A DNA stretch of 32,266 bases from a virus: positions 1 through 32,266 of the IMG/VR virus record IMGVR_UViG_3300020478_000035. One strand, written 5' to 3'. A program made the translations under genes and the position numbers. Positions 14,710-22,240 of the stretch are shown one piece after another (positions within the stretch are counted from its first letter, which is position 1; every line of letters begins with the position of its first letter). The notes beneath the pieces were generated by a model. That model had not been told where the DNA came from, searched no databases, and worked only from the letters and a program-made list of their open reading frames with translations.

Positions 14710-15474
14710 CTAACCCATGGGACATTCACCAGCGTCAGCCTCACGCTGATGCCTACGGTAGAGACCTTTCCTGTTGCTGGGTCGAAATCCGAACTTGTCC
14801 ACACCGCGATTCTGGCCTTGTTCCCACATCTTTGAAAGTCCCATGATGATCTTGTTTACATTCTCTTTTCTTTTAATGGGAATTAAATGATATATAGGCG
14901 TTCCTGCCCGTATGGTAAATTCTCGATCCGACATGACTCGAACAACAACATGCAAATTATGGTAATAATCTGTGTTTACAATAGCCGGAAGAACCTCATA
15001 ATCAGGACTTGGCTCATAGGCAACTGGTAAAACCAACAATGAATAACCCGGAGCAGTCTTATACAACCAAGGGGATACAATTTTTATATAAGGAGCCTCT
15101 GCACGCTCTCGCCCTTCATTGATAGGCGCACCTTTACACGCCTCATAACGAAAGCGTTCAACTTTAAAGTTGGGATCTGATGGTGTCGCGGTTACATCTT
15201 TAAGACCTATTGGCTGAAAATCCATGTCACCCCAAAGAGGCACGGTAATACCATGAGAAAGATAGTCTTGTATACCCTTACATCCAAGAATTGAACCTGT
15301 TGCGTCTTTAGGCATCTCTTTCCACCAGTCAGGCCAATTTTCTTGATTGACAACAGGATCGGGAAGATCATACAGACGATCACCTTTAGGGATCATCATT
15401 ATTTCACCGGGTTTGACTTTCGGCCAATCCCGATAACTTCTAGGAGTTTTTGAGTTCTTTAAGTACTTCAGCAT
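14710..15474 (-). CDS. DUF6065-like phage protein, paralogue 2
   Basis: This 254-residue protein is the paralogue of 6714-7457 and sits directly after the halogenase, whose end it overlaps by 35 bases. Shared landmarks are RSYRDWPKVKPGE (12-24), CKGIQDYLSHGITVPLWGDM (65-84), SPWLYKTAPGYSLL (134-147), VLPAIVNTDYY (161-171), AGTPIYHLIPIKR (190-202) and a basic RRHQREAD tail. A GAGGGATC ribosome site precedes the ATG. TAPG and the AGTPIYHLIP strand correspond in position to segments of the protein at 3652-4374. No catalytic motif is recognised. Its pairing with oxygenases or the halogenase in both enzyme cassettes suggests it serves them, perhaps as a substrate-carrier or scaffold. That is inference from context only. 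Confidence 0.74.
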   Translation of the reverse strand: MLKYLKNSKTPRSYRDWPKVKPGEIMMIPKGDRLYDLPDPVVNQENWPDWWKEMPKDATGSILGCKGIQDYLSHGITVPLWGDMDFQPIGLKDVTATPSDPNFKVERFRYEACKGAPINEGRERAEAPYIKIVSPWLYKTAPGYSLLVLPVAYEPSPDYEVLPAIVNTDYYHNLHVVVRVMSDREFTIRAGTPIYHLIPIKRKENVNKIIMGLSKMWEQGQNRGVDKFGFRPSNRKGLYRRHQREADAGECPMG

Positions 15475-16927
15475 GATCCCTCATCGGTCTTGAATGTTTG
15501 GCTTCTTTTAAATCATATAAAAAATCTTCCACGCTGTCCACAACCCCATATGCTGCTATTGCATCAAGGGCAACACCTGCGTCAAGAAATCCTTGCCCTT
15601 GAGCCACATAACAAAAATGCAACATCCTGAACAATAACCCCGCTCCTTGCACATCCCCATTTTCTGGAACACGTTCCGACCAGACTCCTAAAAGATGTTC
15701 CAAACTGTCTGGAATGGGCATACTTTTTTGTTTGCACCAAAATTCTGTATCTTCACGGTCGCTCATGTAATGTAAACAAATCATATCTCTTATGTTCAAC
15801 ATCATATTTTTTATCGTTTGATTGTATTGATTTATACTGTATTCATTACCTTTACGAAACGAAGCCAAAAAACCCAACAAGGCAAAAGACTGATTAATAG
15901 TAGACCCGATAGAAGTAGCCTCTAACGGCTCAACAAAAGAACTCGCCAAACCAACGGCTACACAATTACCCACCCAAGGTTTTTCTAAATAGCCCGGATC
16001 GAAATTGAAATGTTTATAATCCGATATTGAAACATTCAACAATTCTTCCATCTCAGCAACTGCTTCTTCTTCGTTGCAAAAAGCCGAAGAATATACATAC
16101 CCATTACCACGTTCTTTTTGAGTCGGAATTTCCCATGCCCACCCATTCTTTAAAGCCCTAGCCCGCGTATAAGGACGTATCTCCCCGCTCACATCAGAAG
16201 GTGTCCGAAAGGCTATTGCTGAATCTGTCAATAAATAGTTGCTGAAAGAATTCCATTTCACATCCGACAAACGTGACATCAGCACCCTGTTAAAACCGGA
16301 AGCATCTATCCAAAAATCAGCCTTCAAAGTAAGTGCTCCTACTTTTACACTTTCCACCCAGTCCGAATCCGATACGTGCACATCTACAACTTCATCATCT
16401 AAAATCCGTATATTACGTTTTTTACATTTAAAAGTTAAAAAATTGTTTAAAGCGTTTGTATCGAAATGAAATTGATTAACCGTCTTATGCGGTTCTATTG
16501 CCGAAACAATATTTTTTCGCTGATCTCCAACAATTGTGTACTCAGAAAACAGCACCTTTTTTGCTTGCAATCCCGCATACATCGCATTAAATTCTCCAAC
16601 ATGAGGAGGATTGCGAAGGCTTCCAATACTATGAAAATAATCAGGTGTATGTTTTGTCCATCCTTCAAAACGAATACCTTTCTTATGAGTCCCCTCGACA
16701 GCGGGTAAAAGTTCTGAAGCCTTGATATTCGCAAAATCCATAAAGGTTCGCCAGTGCTCCGTAGAGCCTTCTCCTACACCTATGGTCCCAATTTTACTTG
16801 ACTTAATAATAGTTATTTGAAATTCAGGGAAAGCCTTCCGCAAGATCAACGCCGAGAGTAATCCTGCGTTTCCCCCACCAACTATTACGACTCTTCTGTC
16901 AATAATCCCTCGCGTGTCACGCATCAT
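15440..16927 (-). CDS. flavin-dependent halogenase, tryptophan-halogenase family
   Basis: This 495-residue protein has the complete hallmark set. The FAD-binding motif GGGNAG (17-22) is followed by GVGEGST (50-56), and an active-site lysine (K82, in EGTHKKGIRF) aligns with Lys79 of PrnA. The halogenase signature GWAWEIP (262-268, WxWxIP) runs into NGYVYSS, and EPLEATSI (333-340) contains E336, aligning with the catalytic Glu346 of PrnA. The family uses reduced flavin, oxygen and halide to form hypohalous acid, which is held on the lysine and delivered to an aromatic substrate. A related enzyme, VirX1 of cyanophage Syn10, is established as a marine viral halogenase with an iodide preference. 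Start ATG (two in tandem, 16927 and 16924) abuts the upstream stop. No flavin reductase gene is seen, so the host probably supplies reduced FAD. Substrate unknown. Confidence 0.93.
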   Translation of the reverse strand: MMRDTRGIIDRRVVIVGGGNAGLLSALILRKAFPEFQITIIKSSKIGTIGVGEGSTEHWRTFMDFANIKASELLPAVEGTHKKGIRFEGWTKHTPDYFHSIGSLRNPPHVGEFNAMYAGLQAKKVLFSEYTIVGDQRKNIVSAIEPHKTVNQFHFDTNALNNFLTFKCKKRNIRILDDEVVDVHVSDSDWVESVKVGALTLKADFWIDASGFNRVLMSRLSDVKWNSFSNYLLTDSAIAFRTPSDVSGEIRPYTRARALKNGWAWEIPTQKERGNGYVYSSAFCNEEEAVAEMEELLNVSISDYKHFNFDPGYLEKPWVGNCVAVGLASSFVEPLEATSIGSTINQSFALLGFLASFRKGNEYSINQYNQTIKNMMLNIRDMICLHYMSDREDTEFWCKQKSMPIPDSLEHLLGVWSERVPENGDVQGAGLLFRMLHFCYVAQGQGFLDAGVALDAIAAYGVVDSVEDFLYDLKEAKHSRPMRDHAEVLKELKNS

Positions 16928-17542
16928 TTATGAGTGCCAAGTCACAATTACATATTTAGTTCCTTCTTCCACAGGAAGTGCCGTATGTGAATAAGGAAAA
17001 CTAGAAGGCATTAAAATAATCGATCCAGCAGGAGGTTTTACTTTAACTTTAAACAACGGAATTTCTAATTCGCCTCCAGTGTAATCATCATTCAAATAAA
17101 TGAGTAACGTCACTTGGCGCATGTTTAACGAATCGGCATCAGCATGCAACTGAAACTCTGTTTTATTCGTATACTTTAAACAACTCATCATCTCGCTTTT
17201 TTTCAAATTAAGCCTGAAAGCACTTTTATAATTCTGAAGAAGAGCGTTAACTTGTTGATTCAACTCTACTAAATGGTCTCTTAAAGCAAGAGCATCTGGA
17301 TCATCAAGACGTTTAGCATTCTTCCCTATAAAAGGTTCAAAATTCATTTCAACGCTAGTACGTTTTTCACTCTCTATAGTGCCACGCGTTTTATTGGTAT
17401 CAGCCATGCCATAAACCACAGATCGCCTCCACGGGGAATATGACGGGTCTTTATCGCCAACCAATTTTATTTTATCGAGCAAGGCTTCCGCCTCTGAATA
17501 ATACTCATTCCACATACAAACTGCTGGTGCCAACTCTTCCAT
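16928..17542 (-). CDS. Fe(II)/2-oxoglutarate dioxygenase, prolyl 4-hydroxylase-like
   Basis: This 204-residue protein carries a full double-stranded beta-helix motif set: H133 and D135 (LHADADS), H186 (YSHTALPV), and K196 in EEGTKYVIV at the expected ten-residue spacing. GGELEIPLFKVKV and PPAGSIILMPS are the matching strands. Lys at the 2-oxoglutarate site is as in prolyl 4-hydroxylases. It resembles the enzyme at 4371-5066 in the HAD, TALPV/SLPV, EGTKY/EGIKY core, so these two may be close paralogues. Its stop is directly followed by the halogenase ATG, and its own start directly follows the stop of the next oxygenase, making a gapless three-gene enzyme cassette. Confidence 0.9.
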   Translation of the reverse strand: MEELAPAVCMWNEYYSEAEALLDKIKLVGDKDPSYSPWRRSVVYGMADTNKTRGTIESEKRTSVEMNFEPFIGKNAKRLDDPDALALRDHLVELNQQVNALLQNYKSAFRLNLKKSEMMSCLKYTNKTEFQLHADADSLNMRQVTLLIYLNDDYTGGELEIPLFKVKVKPPAGSIILMPSSFPYSHTALPVEEGTKYVIVTWHS

Positions 17543-18211
17543 CTAATCACACGCCTGAGCCAAAATATAAATTTTATCACCATCGGTATTTGCAAGTGAT
17601 CGATGTTCCGTCCACCATGACGTTGGCATCAAAAGCACCTCACCTTTCTTAGGCTTATAAGAAGCCCTGTTTCCTTCTGAATCTTTAATGTTTAAAAATT
17701 CCAACTCTCCACCTGTATAATTATCATTAACATAGAATAAATATGTGCCAGTTCTTTCCCCCTTGCGCACATCTTGATGAAAATCAAAAAAACCGTAACC
17801 GTCTGGATACACAAGCAATTCTTGTTGCTGCAATCTTTGAAAATTATACTTAATCCCTAAATCTTCCTTCAAAATCACTTGCAACTCGCGTGCCGAATCT
17901 ATGACCAACTCAGACAAAATATCGTAGCCGTCTGGTAAGTTGTACAGCCGTCGTGCTGTGTAGCAGACACGTTTTTCTATATCTATATACGGCTCCACCG
18001 GCCCTTGGTTGCTGCCGCGATACATTTTAGATAATCGAAAAAAGTCATTTTCTGACAAATCTTCCACTAATGACTTGTCGTAATAATCATCGACAAATTT
18101 TTGCGCTACCTTACAAATAGCGTTAGCGGCAGTTACTTTAAAAACATATACGCTAGGAAGAACCTCTTCGACTCTTTCACTCTGACTTAGAGTCAATGTG
18201 ATTTGTGACAT
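17543..18211 (-). CDS. Fe(II)/2-oxoglutarate dioxygenase, prolyl 4-hydroxylase-like
   Basis: In this 222-residue protein the iron ligands are H145 and D147 (FDFHQDVRKG) and H203 (TEHRSLAN), with K213 in the 2-oxoglutarate position. YVNDNYTGGELEF and PKKGEVLLMPTSWW are the core strands. The N-terminal 110 residues are helix-rich with a CYTARRLYNLPDGYDI segment, as in P4H-like phage enzymes. It is the first gene of enzyme cassette II, beginning two bases after the stop of the Gly-rich fibre gene, and its stop abuts the next oxygenase's ATG. The NDNYTGGELEF / NDDYTGGELEI identity with that neighbour suggests tandem duplication. Substrate unknown. Confidence 0.89.
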   Translation of the reverse strand: MSQITLTLSQSERVEEVLPSVYVFKVTAANAICKVAQKFVDDYYDKSLVEDLSENDFFRLSKMYRGSNQGPVEPYIDIEKRVCYTARRLYNLPDGYDILSELVIDSARELQVILKEDLGIKYNFQRLQQQELLVYPDGYGFFDFHQDVRKGERTGTYLFYVNDNYTGGELEFLNIKDSEGNRASYKPKKGEVLLMPTSWWTEHRSLANTDGDKIYILAQACD

Positions 18212-18213
18212 GT

Positions 18214-19497
18214 CTAAATATTAGCAGTATCCAAGGCTATGACTCGTCCATTGACACCAGTATTAAAAGTGTAAGCAGGTGTACCTGCATCTCTAGTCAC
18301 AACGATTAGAACCCCACCACCACCACGGCCTCCTCGTTGTCCTGTGTATCCTGTTCCTCCTGCTCCCCCCGGATAAAGTGTCGCGGGCACATGGGTTTGC
18401 ACAGGAGCACCTTCGGCAGTCCAAGCCTCGCCTTCTTCAAAGAAATCAACTAGAACATCAGGATTCTCCACCTGTATAGGTTGACCTTCTTCATGTTCTT
18501 CAACGGGATCCCATTCACTTGCATGACCCGGCAACAATGTGCCGTATAACCACATAGGCTCACCCGTCCACGTTAGTACGTGGTGAAAAGAGTCGTGAGG
18601 GGGACCAGTACCGGGAGAGAATTGAGGAACGGCTTCCGTGTGATGTTCACCACCTGTATCTGCATACACTCCACTTACAGGCGGACCCTCTGCATGGCTT
18701 GTAGACGCAGGACTAGTATACGATGGTGCGGGTGTGCCATCAGTACCAGCAGTACCTGCCACCCCTGAACCACCCTCTGAATAAAGACCACCTGTACCAG
18801 TAATCACACGAGCGGCAAGCATCACCACTCCACCTCCGCGACCTCCACCGCCACCAGATCCACCAGTTCCTGCCGAACCTTTTCCTCCCGGCGATCCAAC
18901 ACTTGTTGCATTGGGAGGCCATGAACCATCTGCCCCTGCTCCATCAACCCCTTCAGCACCTGTACCTCCACCTGCTCCACCTTTAAGGCGAACAAAATCA
19001 GAACCACGCCGTTGATAACCGTTAATAGCAGCACGTAAATCATAAAAATCAGATTCAGTAACACCAACAGAACTAGTTACAGAACCAGAACCACTAAACG
19101 TATAACCGGGAACATACCCGTCCGGCTCACCGGCGCCACCCAAACCATCTACAACATTCTGACCTGCGGCAACTGTTCCTGCTAAAGAACCGGCTGTAAC
19201 ACTGCCAACAGATTCTTTAATTCCTAAATCCCCATTTAATGTCAATGTGTTCTTTACAAACACCCGCCAACCATTCGGATTTAAAGTTTTACCAGCATCA
19301 ATAGTTAAATTGTTGTAATACATGTCTTCTGTGAGACTTGTATCAGCGGAGATGGTTACATCACCATCTTCTCCATTCCCAAAAACCAACTCACCATCAA
19401 ACTGAACATCCCCAAATTCTCGTTGTGGCATAGCATCTATTACATACGGAATTAAATCTTTGTCTCGCCGAACGTCTTGGTAGCGTGCCTCTGCCAT
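18214..19497 (-). CDS. Gly-rich fibre/adhesin protein
   Basis: This 427-residue protein has an N-terminal beta-domain (about 39-92: FGNGEDGDVTISADTSLTED, then LTIDAGKTL, WRVFVKNTLTLNG) shared with the next protein upstream (19497-20153). Two long Gly-rich stretches follow, with GGAGGGTGAEG, GGSGGGGGRGGG and VVMLAARVITGTGG segments, like the polyglycine sandwich arms of T4-group adhesins and other fibre proteins. A variable, His/Pro/Glu-containing insert (about 265-375) interrupts the Gly arms and could be the specificity part. It shares a one-base TAATG overlap with the upstream paralogue. It probably mediates receptor contact. Low-complexity makes exact homology uncertain. Confidence 0.75.
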   Translation of the reverse strand: MAEARYQDVRRDKDLIPYVIDAMPQREFGDVQFDGELVFGNGEDGDVTISADTSLTEDMYYNNLTIDAGKTLNPNGWRVFVKNTLTLNGDLGIKESVGSVTAGSLAGTVAAGQNVVDGLGGAGEPDGYVPGYTFSGSGSVTSSVGVTESDFYDLRAAINGYQRRGSDFVRLKGGAGGGTGAEGVDGAGADGSWPPNATSVGSPGGKGSAGTGGSGGGGGRGGGVVMLAARVITGTGGLYSEGGSGVAGTAGTDGTPAPSYTSPASTSHAEGPPVSGVYADTGGEHHTEAVPQFSPGTGPPHDSFHHVLTWTGEPMWLYGTLLPGHASEWDPVEEHEEGQPIQVENPDVLVDFFEEGEAWTAEGAPVQTHVPATLYPGGAGGTGYTGQRGGRGGGGVLIVVTRDAGTPAYTFNTGVNGRVIALDTANI

Positions 19498-20153
19498 TAG
19501 TCAGCCTCTAAGAAAGAAGTTGTCCCCGCAGACCCTGTTCCAGCGCCAGCGGCACTAAGCGTATATGAATGACTTTTATCAGATGAAATCAATATCACTA
19601 CCCCTCCACCAGCATTACCTGAAGCCGTAGCGACCACACTCCCGCCACCAAACAAATAACGTGCGGCAACAATTACTACACCGCCGCCATAATTCGTACC
19701 GTCACCAGCGCCACCTTTCAACAGGTTAATACTTCCATCACCGGGATTAAAAGAATAACCATCAACAGCGTTCAATGGATTTCGATACCACTTAGAACCA
19801 CCCAAAGCGGCAGTCGGAGCCGTTGCTGTATGACTTGCCGATGCTCCACCTAAAGAATTAGTCACCGCGGCATTTTGAGTTCCAATACCTAAAGAACCTT
19901 GAGCAGACGGTCCAGCCGCCATTCCTAATGTTCCATTCAAATAAAGATTCCTTTGAACAAACACTCTGTATCCAGCCGTTGTCAAAGTTATACCTGAATC
20001 AACTGTTAAATCCAAATAGTACATATCTGAAGTTAACGTAGTGTTGGTACTGATCGTCACGGAACCATCTTCACCGCTTCCAAAAATATGCGACGGAGAA
20101 TCATAAAAATCCGCTAAAGCATCAGGAGCGCCTATTCGGACAAGCCGCCCCAT
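19497..20153 (-). CDS. Gly-rich fibre-associated protein, paralogue of 18214-19497
   Basis: This 218-residue protein shares its N-terminal domain (residues 23-77, FGSGEDGSVTISTNTTLTSD, YRVFVQRNLYLNGTLG) with the following gene, then has a shorter Gly/Ala-rich part (GGAGDGTNYGGGVVIVAARY, NAGGGVVILISSDKS). It looks like a minimal version of the same adhesin architecture without the long insert. The pair probably arose by tandem duplication, one copy then gaining the specificity region, or the other losing it. It is coupled by TAATG. A structural/virion role is inferred. Confidence 0.72.
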   Translation of the reverse strand: MGRLVRIGAPDALADFYDSPSHIFGSGEDGSVTISTNTTLTSDMYYLDLTVDSGITLTTAGYRVFVQRNLYLNGTLGMAAGPSAQGSLGIGTQNAAVTNSLGGASASHTATAPTAALGGSKWYRNPLNAVDGYSFNPGDGSINLLKGGAGDGTNYGGGVVIVAARYLFGGGSVVATASGNAGGGVVILISSDKSHSYTLSAAGAGTGSAGTTSFLEAD

Positions 20154-20155
20154 TA

Positions 20156-20488
20156 TTAAGTCTCCTGTATGCCGAAGGAATGAACTGTTACAGAAGTGCC
20201 CACACTTGCTGAACCTTGTAGAAAATCTCCTGTAGCCATAACCGCAGACAAGTTCACAAAAGTTGTGGACTTGGCGTCTACAGAAACATCGTATAACACG
20301 GCATTCCCCACGCCTGCGGTTCCACCACTAGGAACCAAATACAGCGATATTGTTCGGTTATTAGTTGTTGTATTGCAAAGTGCTACCTGTTTCAGAATCG
20401 TTGTTGTTGATCCCGGAACTGTATATAAAGTGCTAGGTGATGTACCCAACACTGTTGGAGCATGCAATTTTGTTTGTGCCATTGCCAT
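20156..20488 (-). CDS. small phage virion protein
   Basis: This 110-residue protein has the pattern TLYTVPGSTTTILKQVALCN, TTNNRTISLYLVPSGGTAG, NAVLYDVSV and a DFLQGSASVGTSVTVHSFGI ending. Small proteins of this type, a single beta-sandwich, are frequent next to fibre genes in marine phage genomes and are usually annotated as structural. No catalytic motif or signal peptide. It begins at an ATG that overlaps the stop of the preceding fibre-like protein by one base. Likely a fibre or baseplate decoration subunit. Confidence 0.68.
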   Translation of the reverse strand: MAMAQTKLHAPTVLGTSPSTLYTVPGSTTTILKQVALCNTTTNNRTISLYLVPSGGTAGVGNAVLYDVSVDAKSTTFVNLSAVMATGDFLQGSASVGTSVTVHSFGIQET

Positions 20489-21180
20489 TAGACCACAACC
20501 TCCATATGGAACATAGTCTCTAGATCATCTAGAGTACCACTAGTAGTCGTCAAACTAGTATCAGTGGCGTAACTATACGATAAAATCTTGTCCTCAATAG
20601 CAGCAGAAGTCATAATCGAAGTGTCGTTATTGGCAAACGATTCACCCGATGATTGAACAGCCGCTATACCAACACTGTCCAAAGTTAAAGTTCCTGCAAT
20701 TGTTACATCATTAGGAAGACCCACAGTTGCCGTACCCGAACCAGTTGATACTTCAATTTCGTTAGAAGTCCCTGCGACAGCAAGAACCACATCAGCCCAC
20801 GCTAAACCTGTGCCCGCTGAGGAATTAGCAGTAAGCGCCTGCCCATTAGTTCCGACTGCCAGTCTCGTAGCCGTACTTGCAGCCGAAGCAGCAAAAATAT
20901 CCCCCTTGGCTGTCAAGGTGGTTTGACGAACTTCATTTCCGTCTACCACCAAAACCCATGCCGTTTCATCGCTGGAGTAAACTTTTAAAGAATTATCACT
21001 AGAATTGTAATGAAAAAATCCTGACTTAGTTCCTGAAGCCGCACCACTACTTTCAGACCATCCAGCCGCATTTGTATTTATATTCGCAAAAGCGTCATTG
21101 AACTGAACACGCGTAAACGCATCTAAACTGGATGACCAGTTTGGTAATGAAGTAAATCTGCTTCCATAAGTGATAGTCAT
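20488..21180 (-). CDS. phage tail fibre-like protein
   Basis: This is a 230-residue protein. Its centre (about 90-135: TAKGDIFAASAASTATRLAV, NGQALTANSSAGTGLAWADV) is the short fibre module also found near the N-terminus of the long fibre (DAKGDLILGTAD, GQVLVADSSTTTG). It is followed by NEIEVSTGSGTATVGLPNDV, again repeated in the long fibre. The N-terminus (SRFTSLPNWSSSLDAFTRVQ) is distinct and may be its attachment domain. No catalytic residues. It is probably a short fibre or a connector between baseplate proteins and the larger fibres. Sharing of modules shows internal recombination among the fibre genes. Confidence 0.76.
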   Translation of the reverse strand: MTITYGSRFTSLPNWSSSLDAFTRVQFNDAFANINTNAAGWSESSGAASGTKSGFFHYNSSDNSLKVYSSDETAWVLVVDGNEVRQTTLTAKGDIFAASAASTATRLAVGTNGQALTANSSAGTGLAWADVVLAVAGTSNEIEVSTGSGTATVGLPNDVTIAGTLTLDSVGIAAVQSSGESFANNDTSIMTSAAIEDKILSYSYATDTSLTTTSGTLDDLETMFHMEVVV

Positions 21181-21208
21181 ATTGTTGCTCCTGTGTAGAT
21201 ACTACACT

Positions 21209-22237
21209 TTAAGTAGGTAGTGTTATCCGCACTCTTTCTATATCTGCCGCAGATAATGCTTCTTTATACAAGGCAAAGTGATTGAATTGCCAACCCGGTT
21301 CATTGTCTGTATGAAAAACAATATCAGCATCTGCATTCCCTGTGCGAGAAGATAAACCTTTTGCTGTGGTATCAGTCGCATCTTGAATTTTTGTTCCATT
21401 TGCATAAATAATAATCTTTTCATTCGGCACATCTCGAACACAGCCAATATGATTCCATTGTCCCACACGGGAAGAATCATCCCACTGCACAGACACTGTA
21501 GACGTAGCAGTTGCAGAGGAATCATATTTATCTGTAACAGTAAAAATCACATCATCTCCATTGAATCTTAAATTACAATTCGGATGGTAGAAGACGTAAT
21601 CATTGTTTCCTGAATCCATTTTAAATCGCCGATAATTCAAAGAAATACTCAAATCAGTCTCTCTGCCAACAATTAAATTCGGAGCCATTCGACCTCCTTC
21701 ACGATTTTGTTGAAATAAATTTCGATCAACAACCGTAGAGAACTCGTAAGCGTCTGCCGCTTCCCAAGCCCGTGTTAGAGTCCATGTTCCACTTTCCGTA
21801 TCAGTTCCCGTACTACTAGTAGTGGTGTGAGTAGTAAGAATACTAGGAAGAAATGTGTAAGTTTTAGTCCCCGCTACTACAATCTTCCAAATTTGTTTAC
21901 CTCCATAAGTTGCAGCATTCCAAGTAAAAGTAGTAGCCGTTCCACTTCCTGTAGCCGTAGTCGAATTTGTGTAATACACCGTCCAATTGTAAGAATCACT
22001 GTCCATTCCAGAGACAACAAGAGTGTCGCCAGAACTGCTTTGAGTTCCCATATATAAATAGTCTGTACCCGTATGAGGTAAACCAATCCAATTAGAAACA
22101 GGCAATGGAGAAGCCTCATAAATAAGACTAAGACCCACATCAGTATTCTGATCTGAACTTTTTGTAAAAGTGTCTATACCCTCGTAAAGAGTGCTCCCCA
22201 TTTCCAAATCAATAACAGTTGTCATCGGATTAGCCAT
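21209..22237 (-). CDS. LamG-like carbohydrate-binding virion protein
   Basis: This is a 342-residue protein. The C-terminal 110 residues (about 230-342) read VGQWNHIGCVRDVPNEKIII, YANGTKIQDATDTT, FNHFALYKEALSAADIERV. That is the concanavalin/LamG jelly-roll signature (W-N-H...Y.NG...Y..ALS..DI). Such domains bind glycans in phage tip proteins. The N-terminal 200 residues are Thr/Ser/Tyr-rich beta structure with SSSGDTLVVSGMDSDSYNWT. It follows the gpI-like protein by three bases and precedes the fibre genes, so it is probably the adhesin carried on, or near, the baseplate. No signal peptide. Confidence 0.74.
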   Translation of the reverse strand: MANPMTTVIDLEMGSTLYEGIDTFTKSSDQNTDVGLSLIYEASPLPVSNWIGLPHTGTDYLYMGTQSSSGDTLVVSGMDSDSYNWTVYYTNSTTATGSGTATTFTWNAATYGGKQIWKIVVAGTKTYTFLPSILTTHTTTSSTGTDTESGTWTLTRAWEAADAYEFSTVVDRNLFQQNREGGRMAPNLIVGRETDLSISLNYRRFKMDSGNNDYVFYHPNCNLRFNGDDVIFTVTDKYDSSATATSTVSVQWDDSSRVGQWNHIGCVRDVPNEKIIIYANGTKIQDATDTTAKGLSSRTGNADADIVFHTDNEPGWQFNHFALYKEALSAADIERVRITLPT

Positions 22238-22240
22238 AGA

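Noticed and set aside
15440-16927. Halogenase as a generic FAD monooxygenase or geranylgeranyl reductase
   Set aside because: WxWxIP, the lysine after the GVGEGST region and EPLEATS all match flavin halogenases; monooxygenases lack this set.
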